Shown: positions 1 through 6,344, numbered from the stretch's first letter. The stretch is DNA of 16,115 bases from Ruminococcus sp. (GCA_004555265.1 SFIQ01000036.1:1-16115); one strand, 5' to 3'. Numbers and translations are program-made. The notes: a model not told the origin generated them from the sequence alone.

Positions 1-108
1 ACATTTTACTCCGTATGAGTCCCACCGGACTACACCGACATCACACGGAGAAAAATATGTGTAACAACCATTTCTGCGGTATTCATCACAGATTTCACTT
101 CCTTTCAT
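1..108 (-). CDS. Possible 5' end of the attenuator-controlled gene, cut by the window edge
   Basis: From an ATG at 108 a frame stays open for 36 codons to the window edge and contains four cysteines (residues 7, 15, 22, 36). I do not recognise the protein. The ATG sits directly after the U-tract of the terminator at 109-147 and has no Shine-Dalgarno upstream. A good Shine-Dalgarno (AAGGAAGTG, 96-104) lies inside the frame and would instead serve a GTG/ATG at 89/86, which gives only an 18-residue peptide ending in TAG at 30-32 (MNTAEMVV...). So either this frame is the controlled gene with a weak start, or the 18-codon ORF is a second leader peptide and the true gene starts further left. The context (ribosome-dependent attenuator, mobile element cargo) would suit an inducible resistance gene, but nothing in these 108 bases proves that. 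Confidence 0.25.
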   Translation of the reverse strand, partial: MKGSEICDEYRRNGCYTYFSPCDVGVVRWDSYGVKC

Positions 109-147
109 AAAAAATAAGAGCCACAAGAAAGTCAATTCTTACGGCTC
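109..147 (-). terminator. Intrinsic terminator of the leader attenuator
   Basis: On the minus strand, 136-147 pairs with 118-129 (GAGCC and AAGAA stems separated by a 2-nt mismatch, 6-nt loop). TTATTTTTT follows immediately. It lies between the leader promoter at 327-355 and the next start codon at 108, so it should stop leader transcription unless the antiterminator forms. Confidence 0.72.
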
Positions 148-289
148 GTCATAGCATAATTACACCACCATACAAAGTGGCAAAAGCACTATATAGAGAT
201 AAAGAGACTTATAACTTTCTTGCAATAGGTGCAACAATACCATCAAAAAGGCACTATCGCATATTCCGATTTTATTTGCAAGAAAAGTT
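109..289 (-). promoter_or_regulatory. Ribosome-dependent transcription attenuator with mutually exclusive hairpins
   Basis: Three segments of the minus-strand leader compete. Segment 1 (273-289, AACTTTTCTTGCAAATA) lies inside the leader-peptide ORF and pairs with segment 2 (212-227, TATTGCAAGAAAGTTA), with single-nucleotide bulges. Segment 2 also contains CAAGAAAGT (214-222), the exact complement of ACTTTCTTG at 124-132, which forms part of the loop and 3' arm of the terminator. A ribosome held on the leader peptide would mask segment 1, freeing segment 2 to disrupt the terminator. The pairing is read directly from the sequence; the stalling mechanism is inferred from known amino-acid and antibiotic attenuators. 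Confidence 0.65.
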
Positions 290-295
290 AATCAT
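272..295 (-). CDS. Seven-residue leader peptide (MINFSCK)
   Basis: ATG ATT AAC TTT TCT TGC AAA TAA starts 4 nt after the strong Shine-Dalgarno AGAGGTGG and about 25 nt downstream of the expected transcription start. Its codons form the 5' arm of the first attenuator hairpin, so its translation must affect folding of the leader. It has no repeated amino-acid codon, which argues against control by aminoacyl-tRNA supply. It fits better with stalling caused by a ribosome-targeting drug or by the nascent peptide. Confidence 0.62.
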   Translation of the reverse strand: MINFSCK

Positions 296-326
296 CTTTC
301 CACCTCTTTAATTTTAATACATTCGT

Positions 327-355
327 ATTATATCACAAAACACAGAGAAATGCAA
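327..355 (-). promoter_or_regulatory. Sigma-A promoter of the attenuated transcript
   Basis: TTGCAT (350-355) and TATAAT (327-332) are separated by exactly 17 bp on the minus strand. It drives the MINFSCK leader, the attenuator and whatever gene lies off the left edge. Confidence 0.8.
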
Positions 356-392
356 TACGTAGATACCAAAGCATTCTCCAGTTATTTTTTAA

Positions 393-1055
393 TTACTTTT
401 TCGCAAGTCGGTAGCTTTCGTCTATACGAGCGCAAATTTCCTCCGTTGGTACACGTCCATCCAAGATGATTGTGTACCAATTGTTTTTATTCATATGCCA
501 TCCGGGGAAATAGCGAATATTATCAATTGTTTTCTCCATAAGCTCCTTTTGTAGTCGTAGGTCGATGATCTCAAGAAATTCATTGGTCGGCAAGCCGAGC
601 TTTAGCCCTGATACTGTTAGAATTGCGCCGTACCATTTTTGATTGTCTTTTCTTCTCCACACGGCATTGTCCGGGAACTTCTGCCATAAATACTCAAGCT
701 CGTCACCGTAGGTATCACGCACATAGTCAATTATTTGCACGGCTTGCTCCGTTTTGAATATGGCAAAGTCATAGCATCTGTCAGCAATGTCCATAAGGAC
801 TGTTTCTATGGCACTCCGAACCTCACCTACAAATGAGCCGGATGCATTGGTTTTATACAGAACGTAAGGCTCGTCTGTGTCCTTTTCATTTAGTACTGTA
901 TCAATATTGCCGTTTGTCATAACCGAGATATGCAGAGAAAAAGTATCGTTCATAATCGAAGTATTATATACCCAATGATCGCATTGCAACTCAAAACCAT
1001 AATTCAGCAGATTATTGATATTTAATTTTCTTCTATGGAAAATATCTTCAAACAT
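393..1055 (-). CDS. MmcQ/YjbR family protein
   Basis: A 220-residue cytoplasmic protein. Its central and C-terminal part carries the MmcQ/YjbR pattern (PDNAVWRRKDNQKWYGAIL, then IIDLR, then YFPGWHMNKNNWYTIIL), a CyaY-like fold often called DNA-binding though its role is not established. The N-terminal stretch of about 100 residues (MFEDIFHRRKLN start, SFVGEVR around 88) is the usual extension seen in Firmicutes. The frame is open from an ATG at 1094, but the family normally begins at MFEDIF, and the -10 box at 1104-1109 would leave only about 3 nt of leader before the first ATG. I therefore place the start at 1055. No strong Shine-Dalgarno precedes it. It is cargo between a TnpV-end terminator repeat and the attenuated left-edge transcript, and is probably monocistronic. 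Confidence 0.85.
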   Translation of the reverse strand: MFEDIFHRRKLNINNLLNYGFELQCDHWVYNTSIMNDTFSLHISVMTNGNIDTVLNEKDTDEPYVLYKTNASGSFVGEVRSAIETVLMDIADRCYDFAIFKTEQAVQIIDYVRDTYGDELEYLWQKFPDNAVWRRKDNQKWYGAILTVSGLKLGLPTNEFLEIIDLRLQKELMEKTIDNIRYFPGWHMNKNNWYTIILDGRVPTEEICARIDESYRLAKK

Positions 1056-1103
1056 ATCTGCACCGCCCAACATCCATAATACTTGCAACTTCATTTTTAT
1101 ATT

Positions 1104-1109
1104 ATTATA
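1104..1109 (-). promoter_or_regulatory. -10 box for the MmcQ/YjbR gene
   Basis: A perfect TATAAT on the minus strand, 49 bp upstream of the chosen start. The -35 region is poor (TAGAAA-like). Its position supports the downstream start codon at 1055. Confidence 0.45.
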
Positions 1110-1152
1110 ACATAGAAATATGACTTTTTCTACCTGTTTAACACATAAAATA

Positions 1153-1182
1153 GCGGCAGAGAGATTCTATTCTCCCTGCCGC
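1153..1182 (-). terminator. Terminator with tnpV-end repeat, copy A
   Basis: On the minus strand GCGGCAGGGAGA pairs with TCTCTCTGCCGC (one G-U pair, 6-nt loop) and TATTTTAT follows. Together with the upstream ATTGATATTCGCATAA (1190-1205), it repeats the last bases of tnpV and the terminator after it (copy B at 1848-1910). No tnpV body is present here, only this tail. It lies between the GNAT gene and the MmcQ/YjbR gene. A related hairpin occurs at 15727-15750. Confidence 0.7.
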
Positions 1183-1268
1183 CGTTGACATTATGCGAAT
1201 ATCAATTTGGTACTGCTTTTAAATGTGAATTGTTGTTCTAATGAGAATGAGTTATGGTGTTATCTTGT

Positions 1269-1769
1269 CTATTTTACATTCAACACATAATTACCGCCTT
1301 GAAATGAAAAAGCATTATCAAAAGATACTGTTTCGGTCGATACACAAGTAAACCCTAACTTTTCCAGCAATCTGCAAGAGGGTATGTTGTTAATCGCTGT
1401 TCCTGCCGTAAAACGAGTTGCACCATATTCAGAAGCAAAATATTCAACAAGTGCTTTTGTGCCTTCATAGGCATAACCCTTGGAATGATATGCAGAATGG
1501 AAACAATACCCCAAATCATAACTGTCTCCGTCCTTGTGAAAACATACATATCCGAACATTTCGCTTGATTCTTCCAGAAAAACGGCAAAGAATAAATTAC
1601 TGTCCGCAAACCTTTTTGTCAATGTTTTTATTTCTTCGTTGTTCGTCGGCAACGGCATATCATAAACCGCATATTCGGAATGGTTGAAGTTGGTGAATAT
1701 TCTTTTCATATCTTGCCAATCTGCTTCATTCAGATGGCGAATACACAATCTATTCGTTTCTATCATCAT
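1269..1769 (-). CDS. GNAT family N-acetyltransferase
   Basis: A 166-residue acetyl-CoA-dependent acetyltransferase of the RimJ/RimL-like group. It begins MMIETNRLCIRHLNEADW. The central acetyl-CoA-binding turn is seen as YHSKGYAYEGTKAL, and the following helix/strand as NNIPSCRLLEKLGF, the usual motif near the C-terminus of such enzymes. The frame could open 18 bases further upstream at a TTG, but GGAG at 1779-1782 is spaced correctly for the ATG at 1769, and a -10 box lies at 1808-1813. The substrate cannot be told; small-molecule and protein targets both occur. It sits between two copies of the tnpV-end terminator repeat, which marks it as cargo of the mobile element. Confidence 0.85.
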   Translation of the reverse strand: MMIETNRLCIRHLNEADWQDMKRIFTNFNHSEYAVYDMPLPTNNEEIKTLTKRFADSNLFFAVFLEESSEMFGYVCFHKDGDSYDLGYCFHSAYHSKGYAYEGTKALVEYFASEYGATRFTAGTAINNIPSCRLLEKLGFTCVSTETVSFDNAFSFQGGNYVLNVK

Positions 1770-1807
1770 AACTCTGGTCTCCGCCAAATTCTTATTTTCT
1801 GTTGAGC

Positions 1808-1813
1808 ATTATA
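1808..1813 (-). promoter_or_regulatory. -10 box for the GNAT gene
   Basis: TATAAT on the minus strand, giving a leader of about 30 nt to the ATG at 1769. The matching -35 is weak, so this is a modest promoter call. Confidence 0.45.
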
Positions 1814-1847
1814 ACACATAATTACGGAAAATTCTACAAATCAACAT

Positions 1848-1887
1848 AAAAAAACGGCGGCAAAGAGGTTTTAATCTCCCTGCCGCC
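1848..1887 (-). terminator. Terminator downstream of tnpV (repeat copy B)
   Basis: On the minus strand GGCGGCAGGGAG (1876-1887) pairs with CTCTTTGCCGCC (1856-1867) using two G-U pairs, followed by a run of seven U. It ends the integrase-mobC-repA-mob-tnpV transcript just after the tnpV stop and isolates it from the GNAT gene. Confidence 0.85.
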
Positions 1888-1894
1888 GCCAACT

Positions 1895-2272
1895 TTATGC
1901 GAATATCAATTCTGCATTTACAATTTCTGTGGCTCTGCTGCGGATATTATTCATACGATCAACCCATTCCATTTGATTATCCGCTTTGAGTTTTTCCGTC
2001 ACTCCCTCACGCTCTGCCATCTCCTTTACAAGCCTAAGAAACATATCCTCTGCCTGCTTGTCGATCTCGGTAAGGTGGTCATTGAGTTTTCCGGTGGTGA
2101 GCAAATTGGTGTATAAAACCTTTCGGTTTTGCTTCAAATGCCGCAATCGCCGCTGTCCCCATAAGCCGATTTCGGTTTCTTTTTCGTGTGGTAATTGCAG
2201 ATCGGGCAGATAATAATCGCCCTGCAAAGTGTAGCGGATGCCCGTTCTTTCGTCTGTGAAATGCTGTTTCAT
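1895..2272 (-). CDS. tnpV: TnpV family transposon-encoded protein
   Basis: A 125-residue protein that I recognise as the TnpV family found in clostridial mobilizable transposons. Its function is unknown. It starts MKQHFTDERTGIRYTLQGDY and is rich in charged residues with likely helical stretches; it has no membrane segment. GGTAGG lies about 9 nt before the ATG. The start is 9 bp after the stop of the relaxase gene, so the two are almost surely translated from one mRNA. A second, truncated copy of the same gene's 3' part lies at 15761-15906, and only the last 16 bases plus terminator are repeated at 1153-1205. Confidence 0.85.
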   Translation of the reverse strand: MKQHFTDERTGIRYTLQGDYYLPDLQLPHEKETEIGLWGQRRLRHLKQNRKVLYTNLLTTGKLNDHLTEIDKQAEDMFLRLVKEMAEREGVTEKLKADNQMEWVDRMNNIRSRATEIVNAELIFA

Positions 2273-2281
2273 TGTGTGTTC

Positions 2282-3535
2282 CTACCTTTCATAATTTCTA
2301 TTTTTTGAGCGTTGCCCACGCTCTTGGGGTTGATTTTTGGGTGCAGGAATCGGCTCATACATAATGCTCTTTTCCTGCTTTTTGAAGCGTTCAAGAATAC
2401 CGTCTATAAATTCCTTAACCGCTTTCGGTGCAGCCTTTAATGCTTCAAGGTATGGGCGGCACTTCTCAGTCAGCTCAGATAACGCTTCCTTCAGCCGAGA
2501 AACTTCCGACTGTAACGACCATATTTGCCGTGACAAATATCGGTTTTGGTCTTGCAATTTTCGCACCTCGGACTCTGCCGAGTAGCTACGCTTCGCAAGA
2601 GAAGTCAGCTTCTGATAGTCCTCTGCCGACACGGTGTATTTTCCCGTGAGAGATTTTTTGCCGGAATTGTCTATCTCCATAAAAGTCATTGAAGCGGTTT
2701 TCTTGTCATCATAACGCACCTGCACATCGGCAATTTTCTCTTGCAGATCGGACAGCCGCTTTTGATCCTGCTTAATTTTGTGTTCAAGCGAGGTGAGATT
2801 TTCAGCGGTGCTGCCACGCTCTCCACGGCTAAAACCGTTAAAGCCTGCACTCTGCATATGCTCATAAAATTTGTCTTGCAGAACACTGTAGGAAGCGTGA
2901 TAAACTTGTTTCCCTTTGCTGTTGAGAATGGGATTTCCGTCTTCGTCAAGTGCTTTTTCGGAACGCCATTTCTTTGAATGGCTTACTTGATGAATGACCT
3001 CTTTGACCGTTCCCACAAGTTCGGGGCTCTTGCACCGCTTTGACCAACGGACTTCTTTATCCACCACCGGCAATGCCATAATGTGCAAATGGTAGTGATA
3101 AATCGGTCTGCCGTATTTCTCGGTCATTGCTACGTTCAGCTCGTCAGCGTGCATTACGGCTGAAATAATATTGTCCTTGCCGTATATTTTTTCTGCAAAG
3201 CGGAACGCTTCTTCATAGAATCTGCAAGCAAAATCATAGCCGCCGTTCTTCTCAAAATACTCGGTGTTGACATCCATAATCATCTCGTCAAAGACCTTCG
3301 CATCGGGTTTCAAGCCTTTCAGCGATACCGTTTCTGCGGCAATCATTTGGTCGAGATATTCATTATAGGTCAGCTCACCGCAACCCTTAAAGCTAACGTT
3401 CATCGGGGTACGGGAGAGGTCAACGTTCATATTTTCATAACTCTCGTTTTTGCGTTCAATGTGTCGCTCAAACTTGCCGACAGATGCTCTCGTTCGGGTT
3501 TCCACACGAGCGACACTAAAATTTTCCTTCGCCAT
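2282..3535 (-). CDS. mob: Mob/Pre-type plasmid recombination relaxase (MOBV)
   Basis: A 417-residue relaxase that would nick at oriT and lead the strand during mobilization, using a conjugative machine supplied by another element. The Mob_Pre signature is present: an N-terminal block ERHIERKNESYENMNVD (about 23-39), and the metal-binding cluster HADE (129-132) followed by PIYHYHLHIMALPV (about 144-157). Residues from about 265 to 380 are heptad-rich and probably a coiled coil. The C-terminus is basic and proline-rich. The frame runs 20 codons further upstream, but AGGAAGTGAGAAG sits immediately before the ATG at 3535, and MAKENFSVAR is the usual start. An oriT-like inverted repeat lies 43-85 bp upstream. 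It is followed at once by tnpV. Confidence 0.88.
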   Translation of the reverse strand: MAKENFSVARVETRTRASVGKFERHIERKNESYENMNVDLSRTPMNVSFKGCGELTYNEYLDQMIAAETVSLKGLKPDAKVFDEMIMDVNTEYFEKNGGYDFACRFYEEAFRFAEKIYGKDNIISAVMHADELNVAMTEKYGRPIYHYHLHIMALPVVDKEVRWSKRCKSPELVGTVKEVIHQVSHSKKWRSEKALDEDGNPILNSKGKQVYHASYSVLQDKFYEHMQSAGFNGFSRGERGSTAENLTSLEHKIKQDQKRLSDLQEKIADVQVRYDDKKTASMTFMEIDNSGKKSLTGKYTVSAEDYQKLTSLAKRSYSAESEVRKLQDQNRYLSRQIWSLQSEVSRLKEALSELTEKCRPYLEALKAAPKAVKEFIDGILERFKKQEKSIMYEPIPAPKNQPQERGQRSKNRNYER

Positions 3536-3577
3536 CTTCTCACTTCCTTTCCATAGGCGAAATTTTGGAGAGCCGCT

Positions 3578-3620
3578 GTTACACAACTTTTTCAAAGTGT
3601 GTAACCCACTATGACACTTT
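3578..3620 (-). other. Candidate oriT of the MOBV relaxase
   Basis: Two overlapping inverted repeats: GTTACACA (3578-3585) with TGTGTAAC (3598-3605), and AAAGTGT (3594-3600) with ACACTTT (3614-3620). On the minus strand the second repeat encloses ATAGTGGGTTA, which closely resembles the pMV158-type oriT core (ATAGTGTGTTA) lying between AAAGTATA-type arms. Its place directly upstream of the relaxase gene also fits. The nick site is not proven. Confidence 0.55.
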
Positions 3621-3822
3621 CAGCAATTCTGCTGCAAAGATGTCGTGGGCTCTCCGAGGGGGGGTGTAGGGCGTTGCCCTGCTTACTGCGGTAAGCACCC
3701 AGCAGAGCTGCCCTTTGAAAATGGCACCCTGCACCCCGCCGAAACTTTCGTATTGCTCACTACCACCCGAAAAAGAACATTGCAAGATTGCGAAAGTCCC
3801 GCACCTTTGCAATGTTGCAACC
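3621..3822. other. Hairpin-rich repA-mob intergenic region
   Basis: This stretch contains hairpins GCTTAC-TGCG-GTAAGC (3681-3696) and AGGGC-GTT-GCCCT (3668-3680). A minus-strand frame of 79 codons spans it (3609-3848), overlapping the end of repA and running into the oriT-like repeat. It has no clear Shine-Dalgarno and a composition unlike the neighbours. I regard it as non-coding transfer-region DNA rather than a gene. Confidence 0.4.
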
Positions 3823-4797
3823 TTAAAAGTTGCCTGCTTCTTTTTCATCGGGTAGTTCCCAATACCATTGACTGCCTTCCTTAACAGACCGCACCCTCAG
3901 CGTTTTCTTCGCTTCGTCAAGCACTCGTTTGGAGATACCCAAACGCTGTGCTTTCTGCTGCACGATTTGTTGCGGATACTTCCCATCGGAAAGGCAGTCA
4001 ACGATGAGGCTTTCAGCCATATCGGATTTCTTCTCACGACTAACACCGCTGAGAAGATCGTCGATAGAAATATCATAATGACCGAGCCATCGAAACCCGT
4101 TTGCTTCGCTCAGTTCAAAGGCAATAGGTTTACCTTCCGGTGCAAGTGATGACTTTTGATGTGCTGCCACACGCACCTCCGGCTTGTCCTTTACTCTGCC
4201 GACCACAAGGACGCTTCGTGCCGTTGCTTGAAAGTCAATAGAGCCAAGACCTCTATAATTGGATTTATTACCCTGCGCCTTGTTCAAATGCCCTACAAGG
4301 ATAATCGCACAGCGATATTTCTCTGCGATCCTGCCAAGTTGGGAGAGAATATTTCTGACTTCGTTCGCTCGGTTCATATCGACCTTAGCGCCGATATACG
4401 CCTGCATCGGATCCAAGATAATTACCCTTGCTCCCGTTTCAGCAATAGCCTTTTCTACACGCTCGTCAAGCATTGTAAGCGCCGCTTCGGATTCGTCTAT
4501 CACCTTAATCTGTGAGCAGTCCGCATTGCCTGCAAGCAGGCGGGGCTTGATGGTATCACCAAGTCCATCCTCTGCGGTCTGATAGATGATTTTGATCGGC
4601 TCACGTGCGGTATCGTCGCAGGGAAGTTTTTCTCCCCTCGACAACAGCGCCGCCAACCGCAAAATCAAGGTTGTTTTACCTTCGCCGCCGTCACCGTGAA
4701 TGATTGTCAGTTTCCCGTATGGGATATAGGGATACCACAACCATTCCACTTCCTCGACGGCAACCTCATCCATACTGATGATTTTAAGTTCTGCCAT
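3823..4797 (-). CDS. repA: RepA-like AAA ATPase (RSF1010 RepA/AAA_25 type)
   Basis: A 324-residue P-loop ATPase of the hexameric RecA/DnaB-like RepA group. It probably acts as replicative helicase or primase partner for the excised circle. Walker A is GDGGEGKTT (35-43), Walker B VIILDP (125-130), and a sensor-like VGHLNK has its histidine at 170. Residues after about 255 look like a winged-helix domain. The first ATG of the frame (4803) lies only 2 nt behind AAAGGAGG, while the ATG at 4797 has an 8-nt spacing, so I start there. An 8-bp hairpin (TTCAATTT/AAATTGAA) ends just before the Shine-Dalgarno, and a plus-strand antisense RNA covers the leader, so expression is probably held at a low level. 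Confidence 0.85.
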   Translation of the reverse strand: MAELKIISMDEVAVEEVEWLWYPYIPYGKLTIIHGDGGEGKTTLILRLAALLSRGEKLPCDDTAREPIKIIYQTAEDGLGDTIKPRLLAGNADCSQIKVIDESEAALTMLDERVEKAIAETGARVIILDPMQAYIGAKVDMNRANEVRNILSQLGRIAEKYRCAIILVGHLNKAQGNKSNYRGLGSIDFQATARSVLVVGRVKDKPEVRVAAHQKSSLAPEGKPIAFELSEANGFRWLGHYDISIDDLLSGVSREKKSDMAESLIVDCLSDGKYPQQIVQQKAQRLGISKRVLDEAKKTLRVRSVKEGSQWYWELPDEKEAGNF

Positions 4798-4828
4798 AGG
4801 CATTACCTCCTTTCAATTTTCATCAAAA

Positions 4829-4873
4829 CTATTGAAATTGAAGGAGAAGTCGGTTATAATAAGGACAGTACAT
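4829..4873 (-). CDS. Possible 14-residue leader peptide before repA
   Basis: ATG at 4873 opens a short frame (MYCPYYNRLLLQFQ) that ends with TAG at 4829-4831, inside the hairpin next to the repA Shine-Dalgarno. Its start codon lies within the region covered by the antisense RNA. This layout resembles the RepY leader of ColIb-P9-type plasmids, whose translation opens the rep start. However, no good Shine-Dalgarno precedes the ATG, so this is a weak call. Confidence 0.3.
   Translation of the reverse strand: MYCPYYNRLLLQFQ
4832..4860 (+). promoter_or_regulatory. Promoter of the antisense RNA
   Basis: TTGAAA (4832-4837) and TATAAT (4855-4860) are separated by 17 bp on the plus strand, against the direction of all surrounding genes. 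The expected start is near 4867, just before the hairpin at 4881-4926. Confidence 0.75.
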
Positions 4874-4935
4874 TTTTGAGAAGACTGTTCCGTATCTGCG
4901 CCAACAGATACATTGGGAACAGTCTTTTCGGTTTT
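4867..4935 (+). ncRNA. Probable antisense (countertranscript) RNA of the repA leader
   Basis: A short RNA of about 65-70 nt is predicted from the promoter at 4832-4860. It consists mainly of one hairpin: AAGACTGTTCC (4881-4891) with GGAACAGTCTT (4916-4926), then GTATCTG with CAGATAC, with a 4-nt bulge ATTG on one side and a 6-nt loop CGCCAA. TTTTCGGTTTT follows as terminator tract. The minus-strand mRNA running from mobC into repA forms the complementary hairpin with loop UUGGCG. That hexamer contains the YUNR U-turn motif and is the loop sequence known from antisense targets of ColIb-P9/IncFII-type replicons. I infer copy-number or RepA-level control. Confidence 0.62.
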
Positions 4936-5269
4936 ATACGCCAACGCCGCCGTCTCCTTTCATTCCATATAAGGTGGTGTTTATCTGCTCAATGGTGTCG
5001 AGCAGTTCATCGGTTACGTTGCCGCCGCTTTCGATACGCTTCAGTTCTGAAAGAACAGCGGCAAGCTCATTGCGAAGTGCCTTATACACTCTCGGATTAC
5101 CGACTACCGTTATCTCCTGCTGCAAGGAGCGAGAACAAAGGTAGTCTTGTTTAGTCAGTCACGACAGCCTTACGTTCGTATCGAGCTGATCGGCTTCTTC
5201 GGGAGACATACGGAAAGCAACAGTTTTGCTTCTCCAACGGTTGTGACGGTCAAGATTTTTAGCAGACAT
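4934..5269 (-). pseudogene. MobC-like mobilization accessory gene with in-frame TGA
   Basis: The frame from ATG 5269 encodes MSAKNLDRHNRWRSKTVAFRM and so on, a ribbon-helix-helix-like relaxosome accessory protein common next to such integrases. Codon 37 is TGA (5159-5161). Beyond it the same frame continues to a proper stop at 4934 with the expected rest of the protein (LTKQDYL..., VVGNPRVYKALRNEL, IESGG), about 111 residues in all. By recollection of relatives, the position usually holds glycine (LSGLTKQ), so a single GGA-to-TGA change would explain it. AAAGGATGG precedes the ATG, and the start overlaps the integrase stop by 11 bp. A downstream TTG at 5125 might restart translation, but no clear site supports this. 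Loss could weaken nicking at oriT. Confidence 0.78.
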
Positions 5270-6344
5270 TGGTTATATCCATCCTTTCATAATCTAATTT
5301 CTTTGCCATTTCCACTTGCTTTGATGGAAACAGATGTGCGTATCGGTAGGTTATCTCAATGCTTTCGTGTCCTACACGGTCAGCGATTGCCACCGCCGAA
5401 AATCCCATATCAATTAAAAGGGAAATATGGCTGTGTCTGAGATCGTGAATACGAATACGCTTTACCCCTGCGGCTTTTGAGCCACGCTCCATCTCTCTGC
5501 TCAAATAATGCTTTGAGATATTGAAAATGCGGTCTTTTTTGCCCACGCCGTAGAGCATACCGAGATAATCCTGCATTTCTTCACAAAGAAACTGCGGCAT
5601 TTTAATGGTACGGTTGCTTTTCTTGGTTTTAGGTGTGGTAATCACATCCCGCCCTTTCAAACGCTGATAGGATTTGTTAATGGTAAGCGTACCTTTTACA
5701 AAATCGAAATCGGCAGAGGTTAATGCCAACAGTTCGCCTTCACGGATGCCGCACCAATATAAAACCTCAAAAGCATAGTAGGAAACGGGTTTGTCCATCA
5801 TTTCATCCGCAAACTTTTTATACTCGTCTTTTGTCCAAAACTTCATTTCCTTGCGTTCCTCTGTGCCCATATTTCCGGCTTTGGAAGCGGGGTTGGAACG
5901 AAGGTCATAGTGTCTGACAGCGTGGTTAAAAATGGCGCTGAGTTGATTGTGGACGGTCTTGAGATAGGTCTGCGAATATGGCTTGCGGTTTTCGTCACGG
6001 TAGGCAAGCAGTTCATTCTGCCACGCCATAACATCCTTCGTGGTTATCTCGCTGATAATTCGCTTTGCAAAGTAAGGCATAATCTTGGTTTCCACGATAT
6101 GCTCTTTGGTCAGCCAAGTGTTTTCTTTCAAGCGGGGCTTAATATCGTTTGCATAAAGCTCAAAGAAGGCTTCAAAGGTCATATCCATATCGGCGGCGTT
6201 CTGCTGCTGAAAGGTACGCTCCCATTCGACTGCTTCTTTTCTTGTTTCAAATCCTCGCTTGCATTTCTGCTTGCGTTCGCCCTTCCAATCTAAATATCGG
6301 GTAAGGACATACCAAGTGCCGTTGTCGCTCTTGTATACCGGCAT
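5259..6344 (-). CDS. int: Tyrosine recombinase/integrase
   Basis: A 361-residue integrase that should excise and integrate the element at the guaA 3' end (core at 7596-7607). An N-terminal arm-binding domain covers about 1-50 (YLDWKGERKQKCKRGFETRKEA). A SAM-like core-binding domain follows (about 55-150). The catalytic domain from about 165 shows Arg201 (GIREGELLAL), a beta-hairpin lysine near 239-241, HDLRH (His300, Arg303), GHES (His326) and the nucleophile Tyr335 in TYRYAHL. The set is complete, so the protein should be active. It starts 5 bp after the Xis-like gene with Shine-Dalgarno AAAGGTGGTG, and its 3' end overlaps mobC. All are probably transcribed from the promoter at 6709-6737. 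Confidence 0.93.
   Translation of the reverse strand: MPVYKSDNGTWYVLTRYLDWKGERKQKCKRGFETRKEAVEWERTFQQQNAADMDMTFEAFFELYANDIKPRLKENTWLTKEHIVETKIMPYFAKRIISEITTKDVMAWQNELLAYRDENRKPYSQTYLKTVHNQLSAIFNHAVRHYDLRSNPASKAGNMGTEERKEMKFWTKDEYKKFADEMMDKPVSYYAFEVLYWCGIREGELLALTSADFDFVKGTLTINKSYQRLKGRDVITTPKTKKSNRTIKMPQFLCEEMQDYLGMLYGVGKKDRIFNISKHYLSREMERGSKAAGVKRIRIHDLRHSHISLLIDMGFSAVAIADRVGHESIEITYRYAHLFPSKQVEMAKKLDYERMDITNVC

Noticed and set aside
3609..3848. 79-codon minus-strand frame between repA and the relaxase
   Set aside because: It overlaps the end of repA and the oriT-like repeats, lacks a Shine-Dalgarno, and the DNA is full of hairpins, so it fits transfer-region DNA better than a gene.
5159..5161. 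TGA as a recoded glycine codon (alternative genetic code)
   Set aside because: Other genes here end normally with TGA (xis, the SGNH protein and the sigma factor), so TGA is a stop in this genome; a nonsense mutation is simpler.
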